The notes beneath the pieces are model-generated. The model ran no database searches and was not told the origin of the DNA. It was given only the letters and a program-made list of their open reading frames with translations. 25,856 nt of DNA. Source: Betaproteobacteria bacterium. GTDB lineage: Bacteria > Pseudomonadota > Gammaproteobacteria > Burkholderiales > Ferrovaceae. Positions 1-10,366 of the stretch are shown piece after piece. The position numbers and the translations under genes were made by a program. How positions within the stretch are numbered: the stretch's first letter is position 1; each line of letters opens with the position of its first letter. The stretch covers positions 1 through 25,856 of the forward strand of contig JAGWPH010000198.1 of the NCBI GenBank assembly GCA_028870615.1, written 5' to 3'.

Positions 1-853
1 CCAGGGCCAACACCTCACCGGTGGCGGGTTCGATGGCCACTAAAGCCCCCCGGTGTGCGCCAAAGGCTTTTTCGGCGGCCTGTTGCAGTGCCGCATCAAT
101 GGTCAGGGTGAGGTCGTTTCCCGCGAGCGCATCGATCCGTGCCAGCGAACGAACGCCATGGCCACCGGCATCGGTTTCCACCTGTTCCATACCCGTGACA
201 CCATGGAGTTCCAGCTCGTAATGCCCTTCTATGCCAAGTTTGCCGATATGGTTGGTGCCGCGATATTGATCCGCCAGGTCCTGGTCTTCGAGGTGATCCT
301 GATCGGCTTCATTGATTCGCCCGATATAGCCGATGAGGTGTGAACCGCTGGTCCCCATGGGGTAACTCCGAATCAGACGCGCCTGGATGTCCACACCGGG
401 GAATCGGTAGCGATTGACTGAAAAACGCGCGATCTCGGCTTCGGTCAGACGGTTTCGAATGGGTGCCGGAGACAGGCCATGGTTCTCATCCAGTAATTTA
501 CGGAACAGTTTGCGATCCGACGGGGTAATGGAGACAAGTTCAGAAAGCTGGTCGATGACTGTATCGAGATTGGCATTCTGGGCCGGGTTGATTTCCAGCG
601 TATAGGCAGAATTGTTCTCGGCGAGCACGGTGTCGTTTCGATCCAGAATCAACCCCCGATTGGGCACAATGGGGACGATGCTGATCCGGTTGGCTTCGGC
701 CAGGGTATGGTAATGCCCGTGAGAAATGACCTGAAGCCAGACCAGACGTGTCACGAGCAGGAGACACAGGATGGTGATGAGCCCCCACAGCACCTTGAGG
801 CGCAACTGGAACTGCCGACGCTCCTCTCGGGGGTTGCGAAGGGTTTGGCGCAC
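1..853 (-). CDS. mrdA: Penicillin-binding protein 2 (peptidoglycan transpeptidase), 3' part cut by window edge
   Basis: PBP2 is the inner-membrane transpeptidase of the elongasome that cross-links lateral-wall peptidoglycan together with RodA and the MreBCD proteins. About 284 codons are present. The N-terminus is basic (residues 1-20), followed by one membrane anchor (about 20-41), and then the PBP dimerisation/pedestal region with the family hallmark VPNRGLILDRN (about 65-75). The reading frame leaves the window at VAIEPATGEVLAL, just before where the SxxK catalytic serine is expected, so the active site is not seen. No ATG exists near the N-terminus. I chose the GTG at 853, which lies two bases after the mreD stop. 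A CTG two codons earlier is the only nearby alternative. It is the last visible gene of mreB-mreC-mreD-mrdA, and rodA would be expected beyond the edge. Identification is from the motif and gene order. Confidence 0.93.
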   Translation of the reverse strand, partial: MRQTLRNPREERRQFQLRLKVLWGLITILCLLLVTRLVWLQVISHGHYHTLAEANRISIVPIVPNRGLILDRNDTVLAENNSAYTLEINPAQNANLDTVIDQLSELVSITPSDRKLFRKLLDENHGLSPAPIRNRLTEAEIARFSVNRYRFPGVDIQARLIRSYPMGTSGSHLIGYIGRINEADQDHLEDQDLADQYRGTNHIGKLGIEGHYELELHGVTGMEQVETDAGGHGVRSLARIDALAGNDLTLTIDAALQQAAEKAFGAHRGALVAIEPATGEVLAL

Positions 854-855
854 CT

Positions 856-1377
856 TCAGGAAACCCGTGAGTGTTCGTCGCGAACCCGCTGATGCTCCAG
901 CAGGGCAGGCAATGCAATCCAAAACAGGGCGGTGAAGGGGGATTGGAACCACCACCACCATCCGGGAAGCGGGAACTTGAGTATCCATGCGGTGAGCGCC
1001 GTCACGATCTGGCTGACGAACAGGATGGGCAGAATATGAAGCGCCTGGTTGGCGGCGTAGAACGACAGGATACGTGCCCGAAAATGGAAGGCCAGAAAGT
1101 AGGTTATGGAGTAACCCAGGGCATGGATACCGAGGGTTGAACTGTCTGCAACGTCGGCGAAGATCCCCAGGCCGAAAGCAATCCATCCTCCGATCAGCAT
1201 CGGTTCACGCACCGTCCAGTACACCAGCAGCAGCGCCATGAAGTCAGGGCGCAGTAAAAGCCAGGGGCCACTCCAGGGCAACAGCATGAGCAGAAATGCC
1301 AGCAGGAAGCTCAGCCCCACCAACTGTACCGTGGCCGGCCGTTTCAGAATTTGTGGTTCTTGTGCGATGCCTATCAT
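856..1377 (-). CDS. mreD: Rod shape-determining protein MreD
   Basis: MreD is a small integral membrane protein of the rod-shape elongasome, linking MreC and MreB to the membrane synthases. The product is 173 residues, normal for the family, and almost entirely hydrophobic with about five to six membrane segments. The conserved stretch RPDFMALLLVYWTVREP lies at about residues 43-59 and is typical of MreD. The reading frame stays open further upstream inside mreC, but the start chosen is the ATG at 1377, one base after the mreC stop. This gives the family length and the usual tight coupling. No strong Shine-Dalgarno is visible, so translation probably depends on read-through coupling from mreC. 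Confidence 0.92.
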   Translation of the reverse strand: MIGIAQEPQILKRPATVQLVGLSFLLAFLLMLLPWSGPWLLLRPDFMALLLVYWTVREPMLIGGWIAFGLGIFADVADSSTLGIHALGYSITYFLAFHFRARILSFYAANQALHILPILFVSQIVTALTAWILKFPLPGWWWWFQSPFTALFWIALPALLEHQRVRDEHSRVS

Positions 1378-1378
1378 G

Positions 1379-2299
1379 TCAGGGCTTTTTTGTTTTTCTG
1401 GGGATGCGTGCGGCACTCGGAGCGACCGCATCCGGCTGATCCAGATTGGGCGGCATGTTTTTCTGGTCGGGGGCGCTGTCCAGAACGAGCACATACCGAT
1501 GACTGTAGACGGCTGCAGTAGGAAGGCACTGGATGCGCGCAAACGCAGAGACGGAATCGCGTTCGACGGTTTTGACCGTGGCCACGGAGAGTCCTGGGGG
1601 GTACACTCCGCCAATCCCCGAAGTGACCAGGACGTCCCCGGCTTGAATATCGGCTGCCACCGGGACATAGGCCAGGGACAAGGTGCCGGACTCGCCATTG
1701 CCCGAGGTCATGACACGCAGTCCGTTGCGCAGCACCATGACCGGCAGCGCCTGGTTTTTGTCAGTGATCAGGGTGACTTCGTCGTTGAAAGGGTTCACTG
1801 TCGTGACCTGTCCCACAAGACCTTCAGTGGAAATGACGGGGGAGCCGGCGTGAATCTCGTTATTCTGGAGGGCACTGATCACGATTTTCTGGACAAAGGG
1901 ATTGTGGGCCACGGCGACGATTTCGGCCATGGTGCCTGCTGAAGGCTGTTGCTGGCGCAAGTTCAACAGCGTACTCAGAGTATTCAATTCGGACTGGTAG
2001 ACCCTGCTCTGTTGTACCGTGTTGGCTTGTTGCAGCAGGCGTTGCCGCAAGGCAATGTTCTCCGTCTGCAGGTCGTGCTGGGAATCAAGTGTTTCCTGGA
2101 CGCTGCGTATCAACCAGCCGGGCACATCGGCAAGTTCCTGCATCGGATAGATAATGACGCTGACCGCCTTGCGAAAAGTGTCCAGTTGATGGAAACGGAA
2201 GTCCACCACGATGCAGGCCACCGCAAGGGCGCAATAAAAGGCCAGTCGCGCCAAGGGGGACGGACCGCGGTTGAACAAATCGGGAGTACGAATGGCCAT
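1379..2299 (-). CDS. mreC: Rod shape-determining protein MreC
   Basis: MreC is the periplasmic scaffold of the elongasome that contacts PBP2 and MreD. The 306-residue protein has the expected order: short cytoplasmic N-terminus, one membrane span at about residues 17-36, a coiled-coil helix (about 65-110, rich in Gln and Leu, including LQTENIALRQRLLQQ), and then the double beta-barrel domain with GLVGQVTTVNPFNDEVTLITD and the conserved segment GDVLVTSGIGGVYPPGL. The C-terminal tail (about 275-306) is Pro/Lys-rich and probably disordered. It follows mreB after a 47-base gap and runs into mreD with one base between stop and start. The start codon has only a weak Shine-Dalgarno (CGGA). Confidence 0.95.
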   Translation of the reverse strand: MAIRTPDLFNRGPSPLARLAFYCALAVACIVVDFRFHQLDTFRKAVSVIIYPMQELADVPGWLIRSVQETLDSQHDLQTENIALRQRLLQQANTVQQSRVYQSELNTLSTLLNLRQQQPSAGTMAEIVAVAHNPFVQKIVISALQNNEIHAGSPVISTEGLVGQVTTVNPFNDEVTLITDKNQALPVMVLRNGLRVMTSGNGESGTLSLAYVPVAADIQAGDVLVTSGIGGVYPPGLSVATVKTVERDSVSAFARIQCLPTAAVYSHRYVLVLDSAPDQKNMPPNLDQPDAVAPSAARIPRKTKKP

Positions 2300-2346
2300 G
2301 TCAGTCCGACTTCTGGCTCAAGTCCTCGTGGCGGGCACCCAGGGTG

Positions 2347-3399
<1,053 letters not shown>

Positions 3400-3458
3400 T
3401 TAGGTGACTTGCTTCAAAGCTCTCCATGATACTCCATTACACCCCTCATTTCCATGCC

Positions 3459-3463
3459 AGGAG
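3459..3463 (+). promoter_or_regulatory. Shine-Dalgarno that decides the gatC start
   Basis: AGGAG lies eight bases before a GTG at 3472. The upstream in-frame ATG at 3454 has no Shine-Dalgarno and would add six residues absent from typical GatC proteins. This makes GTG 3472 the better start. Confidence 0.75.
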
Positions 3464-3471
3464 TCCCATCC

Positions 3472-3759
3472 GTGGCCTTGACTGAAACCGATCTGCGTCG
3501 CCTGGCGCGTCTTGCCAGGATACGGGTTGAAGATGCCGAGGTGGGGACATTAGTGACCCAGCTCAGCGGCATTCTGGGGCTTATCGATCAGTTGCAGGCG
3601 GTTGACACGCACGGTATCGAACCGTTGTCCCATGCCCTGGACCTGGAGCAGAGGTTGCGCCCGGATGAGGTTACCGAAGTTGATCGCCGTGAGCAATTCC
3701 AGGCGGTGGCACCGCAAGTGGAGGCTGGCCTCTATCTGGTACCCAAGGTCATCGAATAG
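3472..3759 (+). CDS. gatC: Asp-tRNA(Asn)/Glu-tRNA(Gln) amidotransferase subunit C
   Basis: GatC is the small subunit that wraps around GatA and stabilises its contact with GatB in the transamidosome. With the GTG start the protein is 95 residues, the usual family size. It shows the typical helical N-terminus ([16 protein letters not shown]), a central helix, and the C-terminal [16 protein letters not shown] segment with the family's conserved ending pattern. An ATG at 3454 is in frame but lacks a ribosome-binding site. It is the first gene of gatC-gatA-gatB, followed by gatA after seven bases, and it diverges from mreB. Confidence 0.93.
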   Translation: MALTETDLRRLARLARIRVEDAEVGTLVTQLSGILGLIDQLQAVDTHGIEPLSHALDLEQRLRPDEVTEVDRREQFQAVAPQVEAGLYLVPKVIE

Positions 3760-3766
3760 CCAAATT

Positions 3767-5233
3767 ATGAATCTTGCAACGACTTCGCTGAAACAGCTCG
3801 CTGGGGCGCTTCGAAAGCGCCAGGTCTCCAGCCGTGAACTCGCCCAGGCTTACCTGGAGCGGATTGCCCGTCTCGACCCAATGCTGGGGGCTTTCATCAC
3901 GACGGATCACGAGTGCACGCTTCAGCAGGCAGATGCCGCGGACAGTCGCATTGCCTCCGGCACCGCAGGGCCCCTGACGGGTATTCCAGTGGCCCATAAA
4001 GACATTTTCTGTACCCAGGGGTGGCTGACCACCTGCGGTTCGAAAATGCTGTCCAATTTCGTTTCGCCTTATGATGCCCACGTCATTGAACAGTTCAAGG
4101 CTGCCGGAGCCCTGATTCTGGGCAAAACCAACATGGATGAGTTTGCCATGGGATCCAGCAATGAAACGTCCTTTTACGGAACGGTCAAAAACCCCTGGGA
4201 CCTCACCAGGGTTCCCGGAGGCAGTTCGGGCGGATCAGCTGCAGCGGTTGCAGCGCGGCTTGCTCCTGCGGCCACGGCCACGGATACGGGCGGCTCCATC
4301 CGGCAACCCGCGGCCCTGTGTGGTATCAGTGGGATTAAACCAACCTATGGCCTGGTTTCGCGGTATGGCATGATCGCTTACGCCTCCAGCCTGGATCAGG
4401 GCGGGGTGGTTGCGCCCAGTGCCGAAGATCTGGGCATTGTGCTCAACACCATGGTGGGTTTTGATGCGCGCGATTCCACCAGCATTCAACGGCCTTCGGA
4501 AGACTACACCGCTTTGCTGGAACAACCTTTGCACGGGCTGCGCATCGGCCTGCCCAAAGAATTTTTCAGCGGCGGTGTCAGCGCCGATGTGGAACGTGCC
4601 ATCGAGGCGGCGTTACAGGAATACGAGCGGCTCGGTGCGACGCGCGTTGATATCAGCTTGCCCAATACTGCGCTTTCCGTACCGGTCTACTACGTGCTGG
4701 CCCCGGCCGAAGCTTCCAGCAACCTGTCCCGTTTTGATGGCGTACGCTTTGGATGGCGCGCTCCCCAGTACGATGATCTTGCCGACATGTATGAGCGTTC
4801 CCGTGCACAAGGGTTTGGCTCCGAGGTCAAGCGCCGCATTCTTACAGGAACCTACGTGTTGTCCAGGGGTTATTACGACGCTTATTACCTGCAGGCGCAA
4901 CGGGTACGCCGGCTGATCGTGAACGATTTCAAGAATGCCTTCACACAGTGTGACGTGATCATGGGTCCTTCCACCCCTACGGTTGCTTTTGGCTTTGGTG
5001 AAAAAACCGGCGATCCGGTCCAGATGTACCTGTCCGATATTTTCACCATCAGCGTTAATCTGGCGGGGTTGCCCGGGCTGTCCATTCCGGCCGGGTTTGG
5101 TCAGGGAGGACTTCCGGTGGGGTTGCAGCTCATCGGCGATTATTTCAGCGAAGCACACCTGCTCAATCTGGCCCACCGCTACCAGCAAGCCACCGACTGG
5201 CACAGCCGGATTCCGGCCCTGGCAAGCGCTTAG
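3767..5233 (+). CDS. gatA: Asp-tRNA(Asn)/Glu-tRNA(Gln) amidotransferase subunit A (amidase)
   Basis: GatA hydrolyses glutamine and passes ammonia to GatB for conversion of misacylated Glu-tRNA(Gln) or Asp-tRNA(Asn). The product is 488 residues, as expected. The amidase-signature catalytic triad is complete: Lys78 (PVAHKD), Ser153 in the PGGSSGGS loop, and Ser177 in [11 protein letters not shown], each one residue off the numbering I recall for the Staphylococcus aureus enzyme. The reading frame is open upstream through gatC, but the ATG at 3767, seven bases after the gatC stop, gives the family N-terminus. gatB follows after eight bases. Which tRNA is the physiological substrate cannot be told here, because it depends on whether AsnRS or GlnRS is missing elsewhere in the genome. 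Confidence 0.97.
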   Translation: MNLATTSLKQLAGALRKRQVSSRELAQAYLERIARLDPMLGAFITTDHECTLQQADAADSRIASGTAGPLTGIPVAHKDIFCTQGWLTTCGSKMLSNFVSPYDAHVIEQFKAAGALILGKTNMDEFAMGSSNETSFYGTVKNPWDLTRVPGGSSGGSAAAVAARLAPAATATDTGGSIRQPAALCGISGIKPTYGLVSRYGMIAYASSLDQGGVVAPSAEDLGIVLNTMVGFDARDSTSIQRPSEDYTALLEQPLHGLRIGLPKEFFSGGVSADVERAIEAALQEYERLGATRVDISLPNTALSVPVYYVLAPAEASSNLSRFDGVRFGWRAPQYDDLADMYERSRAQGFGSEVKRRILTGTYVLSRGYYDAYYLQAQRVRRLIVNDFKNAFTQCDVIMGPSTPTVAFGFGEKTGDPVQMYLSDIFTISVNLAGLPGLSIPAGFGQGGLPVGLQLIGDYFSEAHLLNLAHRYQQATDWHSRIPALASA

Positions 5234-5241
5234 GAGACGAC

Positions 5242-6678
5242 ATGGATTGGGAAGTCGTCATCGGGCTGGAAACCCACGCACAGCTGGCCACACGCTCCAA
5301 AATATTTTCCGGAGCTGCCACTGCCTTCGGTGCAACGCCCAATGCGCAGGCCTGTGCAGTGGATCTTGCCTTGCCCGGGGTGCTGCCGGTCATGAACCGG
5401 ACCGCCGTGGAGTATGCCATTCGTTTTGGTTTGGCGGCAGAAGGGGTCATTGCAAAGCGGTCCATCTTTGCACGCAAGAATTATTTCTACCCGGACCTGC
5501 CCAAGGGCTACCAGATCAGTCAGTACGAAATCCCCGTGGTTTCTGGCGGACAGATTGTCGTCGAGCTGGAGGGTCTGGAAATTCCGGTTCGTCTGACCCG
5601 GGCGCATCTGGAAGAAGATGCCGGAAAATCACTGCATGAGGATTTTCATGGGCTCTCCGGAATTGACCTCAACCGGGCCGGGACGCCGCTATTGGAAATC
5701 GTTTCCGAACCGGACATGCGCAGCGCAGCCGAAGCAGTGGCCTATGCCCGTGCTTTGCACCGGCTGGTCACCTGGATCGGAATTTGCGACGGCAACATGC
5801 AGGAGGGTTCCTTCCGGTGCGACGCCAATGTGTCGGTGCGTCCCAAAGGACAGCAGGCTTATGGGACCCGTTGCGAAATCAAAAACCTGAACTCCTTTCG
5901 CTTTATGGAAAAAGCCATCGAGTTCGAAATCAGGCGCCAGATCGGATTGATTGAATCGGGAGGGAACGTCGTCCAGGAAACCCGCCTGTATGATCCGGAC
6001 CGGGATGAAACGCGTTCCATGCGCTCCAAGGAAGATGCCCAGGACTACCGCTACTTTCCCGATCCGGATCTGCTGCCATTATGTATTGATGTGGCCTGGA
6101 TCGAGCGTGTGCGGAACGCGTTGCCCGAACTGCCTGACGCCATGCGCAGACGGTTCGTGTCCGATTTTGGACTGTCGTCTTATGATGCCAGCGTATTGAC
6201 CGCTTCCTTTGACCAGGCACAGTACTTTCAGGCGCTGATGCATTTTGTGCAGGGAGAGGCCAAACTATGTGCCAACTGGGTCAGTGGCGAGCTGTCCGCA
6301 GCCTTGCATCGGGATGGCCTGGAAATCCGGCACAGCCGCATCACGCCGCAGCAGTTGGGCGGTCTGTTACGACGCATTCAGGACGGCACCCTTTCTGGCA
6401 AGATGGCCAGGGAGATTTTTGATGCGCTCTGGAGTGATGGTGGAGAGGCCGATACACTGATCGAATCGAAGGGCCTTAAACAGATTTCAGATGTTTCTAC
6501 CCTGGAAAAAATCGTGGAGGCGTTGATGGCAGCACATCCTGGTCAGGTTGCCGAATATCGCGCCGGCAAGGAAAAGGTATTTGGTTTTTTTGTGGGCCAT
6601 GCAATGAAAGCTTGCGGTGGCCGTGCAAATCCTGCACAACTCAACGCCATTCTTAAAAACAGGCTGGCTGGCAAATGA
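5242..6678 (+). CDS. gatB: Asp-tRNA(Asn)/Glu-tRNA(Gln) amidotransferase subunit B
   Basis: GatB binds the misacylated tRNA, phosphorylates the side-chain carboxylate with ATP and amidates it. The protein is 478 residues. The N-terminal cradle domain starts with [13 protein letters not shown] and contains the conserved [16 protein letters not shown] and HLEEDAGKS segments. The region [12 protein letters not shown], the tRNA-handling segment [12 protein letters not shown], and [13 protein letters not shown] follow. The C-terminal third (about 330-478) is the helical YqeY-like tail domain that touches the tRNA. ATG 5242 has GGAG upstream. The stop overlaps the metX start as ATGA, suggesting translational coupling. 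Confidence 0.97.
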   Translation: MDWEVVIGLETHAQLATRSKIFSGAATAFGATPNAQACAVDLALPGVLPVMNRTAVEYAIRFGLAAEGVIAKRSIFARKNYFYPDLPKGYQISQYEIPVVSGGQIVVELEGLEIPVRLTRAHLEEDAGKSLHEDFHGLSGIDLNRAGTPLLEIVSEPDMRSAAEAVAYARALHRLVTWIGICDGNMQEGSFRCDANVSVRPKGQQAYGTRCEIKNLNSFRFMEKAIEFEIRRQIGLIESGGNVVQETRLYDPDRDETRSMRSKEDAQDYRYFPDPDLLPLCIDVAWIERVRNALPELPDAMRRRFVSDFGLSSYDASVLTASFDQAQYFQALMHFVQGEAKLCANWVSGELSAALHRDGLEIRHSRITPQQLGGLLRRIQDGTLSGKMAREIFDALWSDGGEADTLIESKGLKQISDVSTLEKIVEALMAAHPGQVAEYRAGKEKVFGFFVGHAMKACGGRANPAQLNAILKNRLAGK

Positions 6679-7814
6679 AAAACTCCCGTTCTCTGGGCAC
6701 AGTCACCCCCCAGCGGGTTCACTTTGACGGGCCGTTTCAGCTGATCTCGGGAGCGCGTCTCGAACAGTTTGACCTGGTTTATGAAACCTATGGTCGCCTC
6801 AACGCGGCGCGCAGCAATGCCATTCTGATCTGTCACGCACTGTCCGGCACGCACCATGTGGCGGGGACGTATCAGGGCGACCCCCATTCAACCGGATGGT
6901 GGGACAATATGGTGGGGCCCGGAAAGCCAGTGGATACCGACCGGTTTTTTGTGGTGGGGGTCAACAACCTGGGGGGGTGCAATGGCTCGACCGGACCCTC
7001 CAGCGCCGATCCGGCTACAGGTCGTCTTTTTGGCGCGCGTTTTCCTTTTGTGACGGTGGAAGACTGGGTTCACGCACAGGCGCGTCTTGCCGATCATTTG
7101 AATATCCAGCGCTTTGCTGCGGTCATGGGCGGCAGTCTGGGCGCCATGCAAGCGCTGCAATGGAGCCTCAGCTATCCGGCCCGGCTCGGGCACGCCATCG
7201 TCATCGCAGGTGCCCCCAACCTGTCCGCCCAGAACATTGGATTCAACGAAGTCGCCCGGCAGGCGATTATCACGGACCCCGATTTTTATGGTGGCGATTA
7301 CTATGCGCACGCCGTGATCCCTGAACGCGGATTGCGCCTGGCACGCATGCTGGGACACATCACCTATCTCAGCGATGATGCGATGATGGAAAAGTTCGGC
7401 CGTGAATTGCTCGCAGACAAGCCCCGATTTTCCCTGGAGGTGGAATTTGAAATCGAATCCTATCTGCGATACCAGGGAGACAAGTTTGCAGAACGATTCG
7501 ACGCCAATACCTACCTCATCATGACCAAGGCCCTGGATTATTTTGATCCTGCGGCCAGCACGGAAGGGAACCTGTCCATTGCGCTGGCCCCGGCCAAAGC
7601 ACAATTTCTGGTTGTTTCCTTCACCACCGACTGGCGTTTTTCTCCGGCCCGTTCCCATGAAATTGTCAAAGCCCTGTTGGATAATTCCTTGACCGTCAGT
7701 TACGCCGAAATCGAATCCACTCAGGGGCATGACGCTTTTCTGATGGAAAATGAATATTACTTTTCTGTGGTGGGCGCTTACCTCGAGAGGGTGGCGCGCG
7801 AGGTGGAGGCATGA
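6675..7814 (+). CDS. metX: Homoserine O-acyltransferase, MetX family
   Basis: MetX acylates the hydroxyl of L-homoserine in the first committed step of methionine synthesis. The 379-residue protein is an alpha/beta hydrolase-fold enzyme with the full triad visible: nucleophile Ser154 (GGSLGAMQ), Asp319 (FTTDWRF) and His352 (STQGHDAF). The conserved segments [11 protein letters not shown] and [10 protein letters not shown] are also present. Whether the acyl donor is acetyl-CoA or succinyl-CoA cannot be settled by eye. Many proteobacterial MetX enzymes have been reassigned as succinyltransferases, so the name should stay general. The start overlaps the gatB stop by four bases and the stop overlaps the metW start by four bases, so gatB, metX and metW look co-translated. 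Confidence 0.94.
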   Translation: MKNSRSLGTVTPQRVHFDGPFQLISGARLEQFDLVYETYGRLNAARSNAILICHALSGTHHVAGTYQGDPHSTGWWDNMVGPGKPVDTDRFFVVGVNNLGGCNGSTGPSSADPATGRLFGARFPFVTVEDWVHAQARLADHLNIQRFAAVMGGSLGAMQALQWSLSYPARLGHAIVIAGAPNLSAQNIGFNEVARQAIITDPDFYGGDYYAHAVIPERGLRLARMLGHITYLSDDAMMEKFGRELLADKPRFSLEVEFEIESYLRYQGDKFAERFDANTYLIMTKALDYFDPAASTEGNLSIALAPAKAQFLVVSFTTDWRFSPARSHEIVKALLDNSLTVSYAEIESTQGHDAFLMENEYYFSVVGAYLERVAREVEA

Positions 7815-8392
7815 TTCGCTCTGATCTTGCAGCCATTGCCCGCTGGATTCCGAACGGGGCCAAAGTGCTGGATCTGGGTTGCGGTGACGGGCAATTGTTG
7901 ACCTATCTGCAGCAGGCCAAACAGGTCAGCGGCTACGGGATTGAAATCGAACCGGAACGGGTTGTGGCTTCCATTCGCAACGGTGTGAATGTGCTGCAGA
8001 TGAATCTCGAGACCGGGCTCTCTGGTTTTGACGACCATTCCTTTGATACCGTCATTCTTTCGCAAACCCTCCAGGCCATGAAACAGACCGAGGCCATTTT
8101 GCGTGACATGCTGCGCGTGGGTCACGAGGGAATTGTGACGTTTCCCAATTTTGGTTTCTGGAAAAACCGCTTGCAGGTGATGACCGGAACCATGCCCAAA
8201 TCCGAAGCCATGCCCTATGAATGGTATGACACGCCCAATATCCACCTGTGTACCCTGGCCGACTTTGAAAGTCTGTGCCAAACCATCAGGGCCCAGGTCA
8301 TCGAGCGGGTTGTCATCAACCCGAATGGGCGGCGCGTGAATGCATTTCCCAATCTTATGGGGAGCCTTGCCATTTATCGTATACGGGCCTAG
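7811..8392 (+). CDS. metW: Methionine biosynthesis protein MetW (SAM-dependent methyltransferase fold)
   Basis: MetW is a class I methyltransferase-fold protein almost always paired with metX in proteobacteria. Its exact reaction is not well established, and genetic work links it to homoserine acylation or methionine supply. The 193-residue product carries the SAM-binding motif [12 protein letters not shown] (residues 19-30), the acidic post-motif EIEPERV, and the family-typical [12 protein letters not shown] and [14 protein letters not shown] segments. The start overlaps metX as ATGA. The TAG stop lies within CTAG (8389-8392), which on the other strand is the stop of ampG, so the two convergent genes overlap by four bases with no room for a terminator. 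Confidence 0.95.
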   Translation: MIRSDLAAIARWIPNGAKVLDLGCGDGQLLTYLQQAKQVSGYGIEIEPERVVASIRNGVNVLQMNLETGLSGFDDHSFDTVILSQTLQAMKQTEAILRDMLRVGHEGIVTFPNFGFWKNRLQVMTGTMPKSEAMPYEWYDTPNIHLCTLADFESLCQTIRAQVIERVVINPNGRRVNAFPNLMGSLAIYRIRA

Positions 8393-9627
8393 AGCGCGCG
8401 CAGTGCCTGCCGCTGGCGCCATACCAGCCAGATCCCCGGAAAGGCAGCCAGCACTGCAAACAGGAAGAACAGGGCCCATCCCAGCGCCGCCACCAGGATG
8501 CCGGAGAGCGGCCCCACGTAAACCCGGCCTGCGGCAGAGAGGGCGGACAGCAAAGCAAACTGGGTGGCGCTGAAACGGGTATTGCACAGCGCCATCAGAA
8601 GCGCAGTAAACGCAGCGGTGCCCATCCCGGAAGTCAGGTTCTCAAGAAACACTGCCAGCACCATCAGGCCAAAGTGATGCCCTACGACAGCCAGCCAGGC
8701 AAAGGACAGGGCGGCGCCCCCTTGCAGAATCCCAAACCACAGTAGCGACCGGTAGAGTCCCCAGCGCACCATCAAGGCTCCTCCCAGGACCGCCCCACCG
8801 AGGGTGGCGAAGAGCCCGATGCCCTTGTTGACGGTGCCGACTTCGGCGATTCCAAAACCGGCTCCCTGAATCAGGAACGCGGTTGTCAACGAACCGGCAA
8901 AGGCGTCCCCGAGTTTGTACAGGATGATCAACCCCAAAAATGCCCAGGGCTGGGGACGTGTCATGAATTCCTGCAAAGGGAGCAGTACGGCATCGCGCAG
9001 GGTGCGGGGAGGCGTCCCCTGAATGGCGGGTTCCGGTGCACTGAGCGTGGCGTACAAGCCGACACTCATCAGTGCGGCCATCAACCCATAAGTGGCAGGC
9101 CAGCCCCAGACTGAAGCCAGCACCAGAGCCAGTGCTCCGGAAGACAGCATGGCCAGGCGATAGCCCAGGACCGTCAGTCCAGCGCCCAGGCCACGCTCCG
9201 AAGCGGGTAGCAGATCGGCGCGATAGGCATCAATGACGATGTCCTGCGAGGCCGAGACAAAAGCCAGGGCAAAGGCAGTCAGCGCAACCATGAACGGATG
9301 CTCCCGAACGGACAGCGTGCCCAGGAAGAGGATCAATCCTGCCAGGAAAATCTGGGTGATCAGCATCCAACCGCGCCGGCGCCCCAAAAAAGGCATGACG
9401 AAACGATCCATGAACGGAGCCCAGAGAAATTTCCAGGTGTAAGGAATGCCGACCAGGGTCAGCAATCCGATGGTTTCGATGGAAACACCTTCCGTAGCCA
9501 TCCATGCTTGTAGCGTGGCGCCGCAAAGGGCAAGCGGAAGTCCGGAGGAAAAGCCCAGCAGCAGGACGATCCGCAGGCGTCGATTGGACAATCGTTGCAG
9601 GTGCTGGCGAATGCGGTGAAAGGGCAT
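8389..9627 (-). CDS. ampG: Muropeptide MFS transporter AmpG
   Basis: AmpG is the inner-membrane permease that imports GlcNAc-anhydroMurNAc peptides released during wall turnover, feeding cell-wall recycling and, in some species, beta-lactamase induction. The 412-residue protein is strongly hydrophobic with about twelve membrane spans. It carries AmpG-like sequences, namely the N-terminal LLLGFSSGLPLALCGATLQAW, then LTLVGIPYTWKFLWAPFMDRF, and the internal DIVIDAYRADLL. The frame is open another 74 codons upstream, but that extension is hydrophilic, lacks family character and runs over the pyrE start region. The ATG at 9627 is therefore preferred, although its Shine-Dalgarno is poor. It is convergent with metW (shared CTAG) and divergent from pyrE. 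Confidence 0.9.
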   Translation of the reverse strand: MPFHRIRQHLQRLSNRRLRIVLLLGFSSGLPLALCGATLQAWMATEGVSIETIGLLTLVGIPYTWKFLWAPFMDRFVMPFLGRRRGWMLITQIFLAGLILFLGTLSVREHPFMVALTAFALAFVSASQDIVIDAYRADLLPASERGLGAGLTVLGYRLAMLSSGALALVLASVWGWPATYGLMAALMSVGLYATLSAPEPAIQGTPPRTLRDAVLLPLQEFMTRPQPWAFLGLIILYKLGDAFAGSLTTAFLIQGAGFGIAEVGTVNKGIGLFATLGGAVLGGALMVRWGLYRSLLWFGILQGGAALSFAWLAVVGHHFGLMVLAVFLENLTSGMGTAAFTALLMALCNTRFSATQFALLSALSAAGRVYVGPLSGILVAALGWALFFLFAVLAAFPGIWLVWRQRQALRAL

Positions 9628-9708
9628 GTCGCATGATGCCCCGTGAGGTCGCGCCGATGCAAGCCCGGCCGTGTTATGCTGGAAACTGTTGAATTTATGC
9701 CTGCCTTC

Positions 9709-10359
9709 ATGAGAGATTTTCATTCCCATTTTATCGCCTTCGCTGTCCAGCACCAGGTTATTCGTTTCGGCGAATTCAAAACCAAGGCGGGACGCCTCTC
9801 CCCTTATTTTTTCAATGCCGGCCTGTTTAACACGGGGTCTTCGTTGCACACGTTGTCCGAATTTTATGCCGATGCCATCCTGGATTCAGCGTTGCCTTTC
9901 GACTTCCTGTTTGGTCCGGCGTACAAGGGCATTCCACTGGTGGCGGCAATAGCCATGGCATTGGCCGGGCGCGGGTACGATACCGCTTTCTGTTACAACC
10001 GCAAGGAAGTCAAAGACCACGGTGAGGGAGGGGCGTTGGTCGGTGCGGTTCCCGGCGGACGCGCCCTGATCGTGGACGATGTCATTTCAGCAGGCACTTC
10101 CATACGCGAATCCGTGGCCCAGTTGCGGGCCCTGGAGGCAGTTCCGGTGGGGGTGGTGACGGCCCTTGATCGCAAGGAACGGGGTATTACGCCCTTGTCG
10201 GCAGCACAGGAAGTAACCGCACAGTTTGGAATTCCGGTTTTCAGCATAGCCACCCTTGATCATCTGATGGACTATCTGGAAGGTGATCCGACGTTGGCGG
10301 TTCAGCGAGAGCAAATCGCAGCTTACCGGGCTCAGTACGGCGAAGCCGTTTTGCCGTGA
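9709..10359 (+). CDS. pyrE: Orotate phosphoribosyltransferase
   Basis: PyrE joins orotate to PRPP to give OMP, the fifth step of pyrimidine synthesis in the cytosol. With the ATG at 9709 the protein is 216 residues and its N-terminus aligns residue for residue with the usual spacing (Phe8-Ile-x-Phe-Ala ... FGEF ... GRLSPYFFNAGLFNTG). The catalytic/PRPP loop YNRKEVKDHGEGG and the PRPP-binding motif IVDDVISAGTS (about 121-131) are intact. In-frame ATGs at 9676 and 9697 are possible but would add unlike residues, and none of the three has a clear Shine-Dalgarno. It lies divergent from ampG with 81 bases between starts, and convergent with ptsI with seven bases between stops. Confidence 0.94.
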   Translation: MRDFHSHFIAFAVQHQVIRFGEFKTKAGRLSPYFFNAGLFNTGSSLHTLSEFYADAILDSALPFDFLFGPAYKGIPLVAAIAMALAGRGYDTAFCYNRKEVKDHGEGGALVGAVPGGRALIVDDVISAGTSIRESVAQLRALEAVPVGVVTALDRKERGITPLSAAQEVTAQFGIPVFSIATLDHLMDYLEGDPTLAVQREQIAAYRAQYGEAVLP

Positions 10360-10366
10360 GCGGGGT

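Noticed and set aside
6888..7730. 280-codon minus-strand open frame
   Set aside because: It is antisense to metX, whose catalytic triad is intact, and has no recognisable features.
9652..9680. Promoter for pyrE with -10 TATGCT at 9675
   Set aside because: Only four of six -10 bases match and the -35 region (CGCCGA) does not fit, so I did not list it.
10360..10366. Terminator between convergent pyrE and ptsI
   Set aside because: The gap is seven bases and I see no stem or T-run around it.
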